Below, one piece after another: positions 61,144 to 64,000 of a DNA stretch of 64,000 nt (positions are counted from its first letter, which is position 1; each line of letters begins with the position of its first letter). The translations under genes and the position numbers were made by a program. The notes beneath the pieces are model-generated. The model saw nothing but the letters and a program-made list of their open reading frames with translations, had not been told where the DNA came from and ran no database searches. Source of the DNA: Elephas maximus indicus (Eukaryota > Chordata > Mammalia > Proboscidea > Elephantidae); NCBI RefSeq assembly GCF_024166365.1, contig NC_064831.1, positions 83,216,268 through 83,280,267 on the forward strand. Reading direction: 5' to 3'.

Positions 61144-62166
61144 GATCAACAGGCTCTAATAATCATTCTCGCAAACTGGTGTTCATTTTGGGCACCAGTT
61201 ATCAAAGTGCTACGGGTTTGCCCAGTGAAAGGCCAGCAATTCAAAATCCAGGTCTCCAGTGGTCATTTGTGTGAAGCTTGGCAGTCCTTGGGCAGACTCA
61301 CAACAATTTATTCTGCAGACTCACAGGACAGATAGCATTCATTCCAGTTGCAACCCTGGGACACTGACTCAGGCACAAAGCCAGCCAGCATTAAGGCACC
61401 CAGTGGCCTTTCCATCTCTGAGATCCACCAATAAACACCATTTGCTAGGCTCTGCCTTTCGCAAGCTAGTTCAAAAGCCTCTTGCTAATGAGAGAGAACA
61501 GATCCATTAGCATTCCCACCAACCAGGACAGTGGACAGTGAATGAAGCACCTACCAGAGCCACAGCATCTCCGGGTCAGGCACCACGGCGGTGCGTGCTT
61601 CGGAAGAACTGGAATCAAGCCCCTCCGGAGCTGCCCTTGCACCAGAGGGAAACTTGGGGAGCAGGACTTTTTAACATCTGTACCTCAGTTTCTTCAGATC
61701 TGTAAGGGGCAGGATGATAAGCCATCACCCCAGGCCTGTAACCGAATACAACTTGGGAGGGGCCGCCTGCCATGGGGATTACCCAGTGTTCCTGCTAGGG
61801 GAATGGCCACCATTTTGGGGGGAGATCGAGTTTTATGGCATAAGCAAATAATTTGGGAAAAGGATAGAAAGCCACTTTTTCTCAGGAGGAGAAATGTGTG
61901 TTGGCTAAGGCTGAATTTGGACCTCACAAAGTGGGGATTTGGCCACGACACAGTTTAGACTATCAGGAGCAATCCAGCCTAAAATAGAGCAGTATGGGGT
62001 TGTGCTGACCTCGATGAATCTTGTCTATACTGGCCAAACCAACCAGCTTATTGACAACTCCCCAACTTTCTGCAGGGATAAGAAATTCTTATAATGTTGG
62101 GTTTTTGGAAGTCAGTAATCCACTTGCCATAGGAACTCATTAACTCAAAGTGTAGGGCGATTTTGG
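61144..62166. other. Unassigned
   Basis: No gene or firm repeat. The part at 61180-61260 (aaagtgctacgggtttgccc, gaaaggccagcaattcaaaa) may be a decayed SINE head. Confidence 0.35.
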
Positions 62167-62361
62167 AATCCCTGGGTAGAGCAAATGGTTAATGTACTCA
62201 GCTGCTAACTGAAGGGCTGGAGATTAGAGTCCACCCTTGGAAGAAAGTCCTGACAATCTACTTCCAAAAACTCAGCCATTAAAAATCCTATGGTGCACAG
62301 TTCTCCTCTGACACACACAGACTCGCCGTGCATTGGAAATGACTCAAGGACAACTACTTTG
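62167..62361 (+). mobile_element. AfroSINE, sense
   Basis: gaatccctgggtagagcaaa head, cttggaagaaagtcctgaca and a decayed tail caaggacaactac. Confidence 0.9.
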
Positions 62362-62669
62362 ATAGTTGATGTCAAACACATCACCTCACAGAGTCTGACC
62401 ACCTGCCCTTTCTCCCCGAAGTTGTCACCTAGGCCGCTGGGACAGCTTTTCTCACGTATGGTCCCTGCTCCCTTTCCCTCAGTCCCGGCTGTGGAGGCCC
62501 CACTGCTGATGGAGGTGCTGGCCGGTCAGGGGAGAACTTCCACAGTCAAAGCCTTGGAAAGGAAAGGTTCTGTGTGAGTCTGAAGCCCCCCCCCGAGTGG
62601 CAGTGCTCGGCAGGGTCTCCAGCTTGCCTCTGGGTATGCCCAGGGTGTCCCCAAAGGCAAGGCCCAAGT
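62362..62669. other. Unassigned
   Basis: No repeat or gene recognised. A C run occurs at 62587-62594. Confidence 0.3.
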
Positions 62670-62980
62670 CATCAGTCAACATTTATTCAGCACCTACTGT
62701 GTGCCGGAAACCCTGGTGGCGTAGTGGCTAAGCTCTACAGCTGCTAACCTAAAGGTCGGCAGTTTGAATCCACCAGGCGCTCCTTGGAAACCCTCTGGGG
62801 GCAGTTCTACTCTGTCCTATAGAGTCACTATGAGTCGGCATCAACTCGACAGCAATGGGTTCGGTTTTCTTTTTTTGGTTTTACTGTGTGCCAGGCATTG
62901 CACTAGTCCCTGGGGGATAAAGAAGTAAACTAGCCAATCCTTCTCTTCACCTGACTGGTAGAAACAAACAGAGGAAGATG
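62670..62980 (-). mobile_element. L2 3' end, antisense, interrupted by a SINE
   Basis: caacatttattcagcacctactgtgtgcc before the SINE (split here for length: caacatttattcagc, then acctactgtgtgcc) and aggcattgcactagtccctg, gggataaagaagtaaac after it. Confidence 0.75.
62706..62881 (+). mobile_element. AfroSINE, sense, inside L2
   Basis: Short subtype with near-consensus head (aaccctggtggcgtagtggc) and tail. Perfect 11-base duplication tactgtgtgcc at 62695-62705 and 62882-62892. Confidence 0.97.
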
Positions 62981-63089
62981 GTGGCAAAAGACAGGCAGGT
63001 AGTTAAGCCTGGGAAAGCCGTGACCGACAACGCCATCTTCGTGAGGTGCCTTGAGGATTCATTTATAGTAAGAATGGTAATCATGGCTA

Positions 63090-63280
63090 ATGATTTGATG
63101 AGCTTTTACGTTATGTCAGGTGCTGGCCAAGCACTTTACACTTCTAGATTCTTTATGCTAAGGTAGCTTCTATTATCATCCTCATTTTCCAGATGAGGAA
63201 GTTGAGGCTGAGAGCACTTAAGGACTCACCCAATTTGCTGGCTAATAAACGGCAGAGCTGAGCTCTGCAGGCCCCATGCT
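63090..63280 (-). mobile_element. MIR, antisense
   Basis: ccaagcactttacacttcta, ttatcatcctcattttccag, atgaggaagttgaggctgag and taaacggcagagctgagc. Confidence 0.8.
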
Positions 63281-63329
63281 TGGCGTGCTACGTGCCTGTC
63301 ACTCCAATGACAGTGAGCAAGTCCACACG

Positions 63330-63620
63330 GGGCTTAAAGTCAAGGCACAACACATACCTTAACAATCGCCTTCAATAAAGCATAACGCACAGGTGCCAGG
63401 GCCGCCAGCCCAGTCTGGGTTGAGGGCCGGGGAGGGATGTGTTCCCAGTGTGGGAGCGTGCCAGGGGCAGACGGTGGGCAGGGGCGGGGGAGCCGGGAAA
63501 GGATTCCAGGTCGAAGGCACAGTGAGTATAGCGTATACAAAGAAAGGTGCGGCCTGCTGGGGATCTACAAAAGCTTGAGGATGGTGACAGGAGAGGGAGG
63601 TGCGGCTGGAGGGAGAAGGA
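63330..63620 (-). mobile_element. Possible L2 fragment, antisense
   Basis: aaaggattccaggtcgaagg and cacagtgagtatagcgtata resemble reversed L2 interior. Weak. Confidence 0.35.
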
Positions 63621-63842
63621 GCCTGGGAAAGCCTGTGTGGCAGGGCCGGAGGGGGGGCGCCAGGGCAGGCTCTGCACGTCTGTGGGACTTAGCACCTGGG
63701 AGCCCTACCCAAGGCCTCAAGAAGGGGAGGCATTTATTCTTTTGAGGGACCACTGTGGAGCTGAGTTTGAATCTCTGGGGTTGGGGGCTAGCCATCAGTA
63801 TTTTTTTATGAGTTCCCTCAGATGACTAATGTGTACAGAACC

Positions 63843-64000
63843 GCTGTTGTCAGCTGCTGTCGAGTCAGACCCCGACTCACGGCGACCCCATGCACCGCTG
63901 TGATCCAGAGGGTTTTCATTGGCTGATTTTTCAGAAGTAGATTGCCAGGTCTTTCTTCCTAGTCTGTCTTAGCCTGGAAGCTCCGCTAAAGCCTGTTCAG
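63843..64000 (-). mobile_element. Long tRNA-Gly-type SINE, antisense, cut by the window end
   Basis: gttgtcagctgctgtcgagt, gactcacggcgaccccatgc, ggttttcattggctgatttt, cttagcctggaagctccgct. This matches 33268-33480 block for block. The head lies beyond the window. Confidence 0.85.

Overview
The window is mammalian nuclear DNA, almost certainly from an afrotherian and most likely an elephant or close relative. It carries about thirty copies of the afrotherian tRNA-derived SINE (AfroSINE) and L1 copies of a non-primate, non-rodent type. It also has the usual ancient mammalian repeats (MIR, L2, MER5A, MLT1). There are no prokaryotic features. The species call comes from remembered repeat families, not from a search.

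Two protein-coding genes lie tail to tail, matching the known CHD2-RGMA neighbourhood (human 15q26.1). The left 20.6 kb is the 3' end of CHD2 on the + strand: a coding exon (3683-3929), a 13 kb last intron packed with nested L1 elements, and the final exon (16937 to about 20635) with the last 111 codons and a 3.35 kb 3' UTR. From about 20.64 to 30.18 kb is intergenic DNA with SINE, MIR and L2 copies and no gene I can support. From about 30.18 kb to about 60 kb is RGMA on the - strand. Its terminal exon (30180-32571) carries a 1.67 kb 3' UTR, the central exon is 39409-39914, and the signal-peptide exon is 59137-59252, which lies within a CpG-rich promoter region (about 58.6-60.1 kb). Joined, the three RGMA exons give a 434-residue open protein with intact splice sites. 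60.1-64 kb is repeat-bearing upstream or first-intron sequence.

The genes are not a functional unit. CHD2 is a nuclear chromatin remodeller; RGMA is a GPI-anchored neogenin ligand and BMP co-receptor. Neither shows damage here.

The most interesting non-genic items are: (i) a 158 bp near-perfect palindromic element at 47248-47405, with 60-61 bp terminal inverted repeats and an 8 bp imperfect target duplication, plus a diverged relative at 36440-36596 (a hAT-like MITE family); (ii) a decayed, protein-like antisense coding remnant at about 1241-2900, broken by an LTR and a SINE, which I could not identify; (iii) a second SINE type with a tRNA-Gly-like head but an AfroSINE-like tail; (iv) a full-length L1 inserted into an older L1 with a visible target duplication; and (v) several repeat-free AT-rich blocks in RGMA that look like conserved regulatory DNA.
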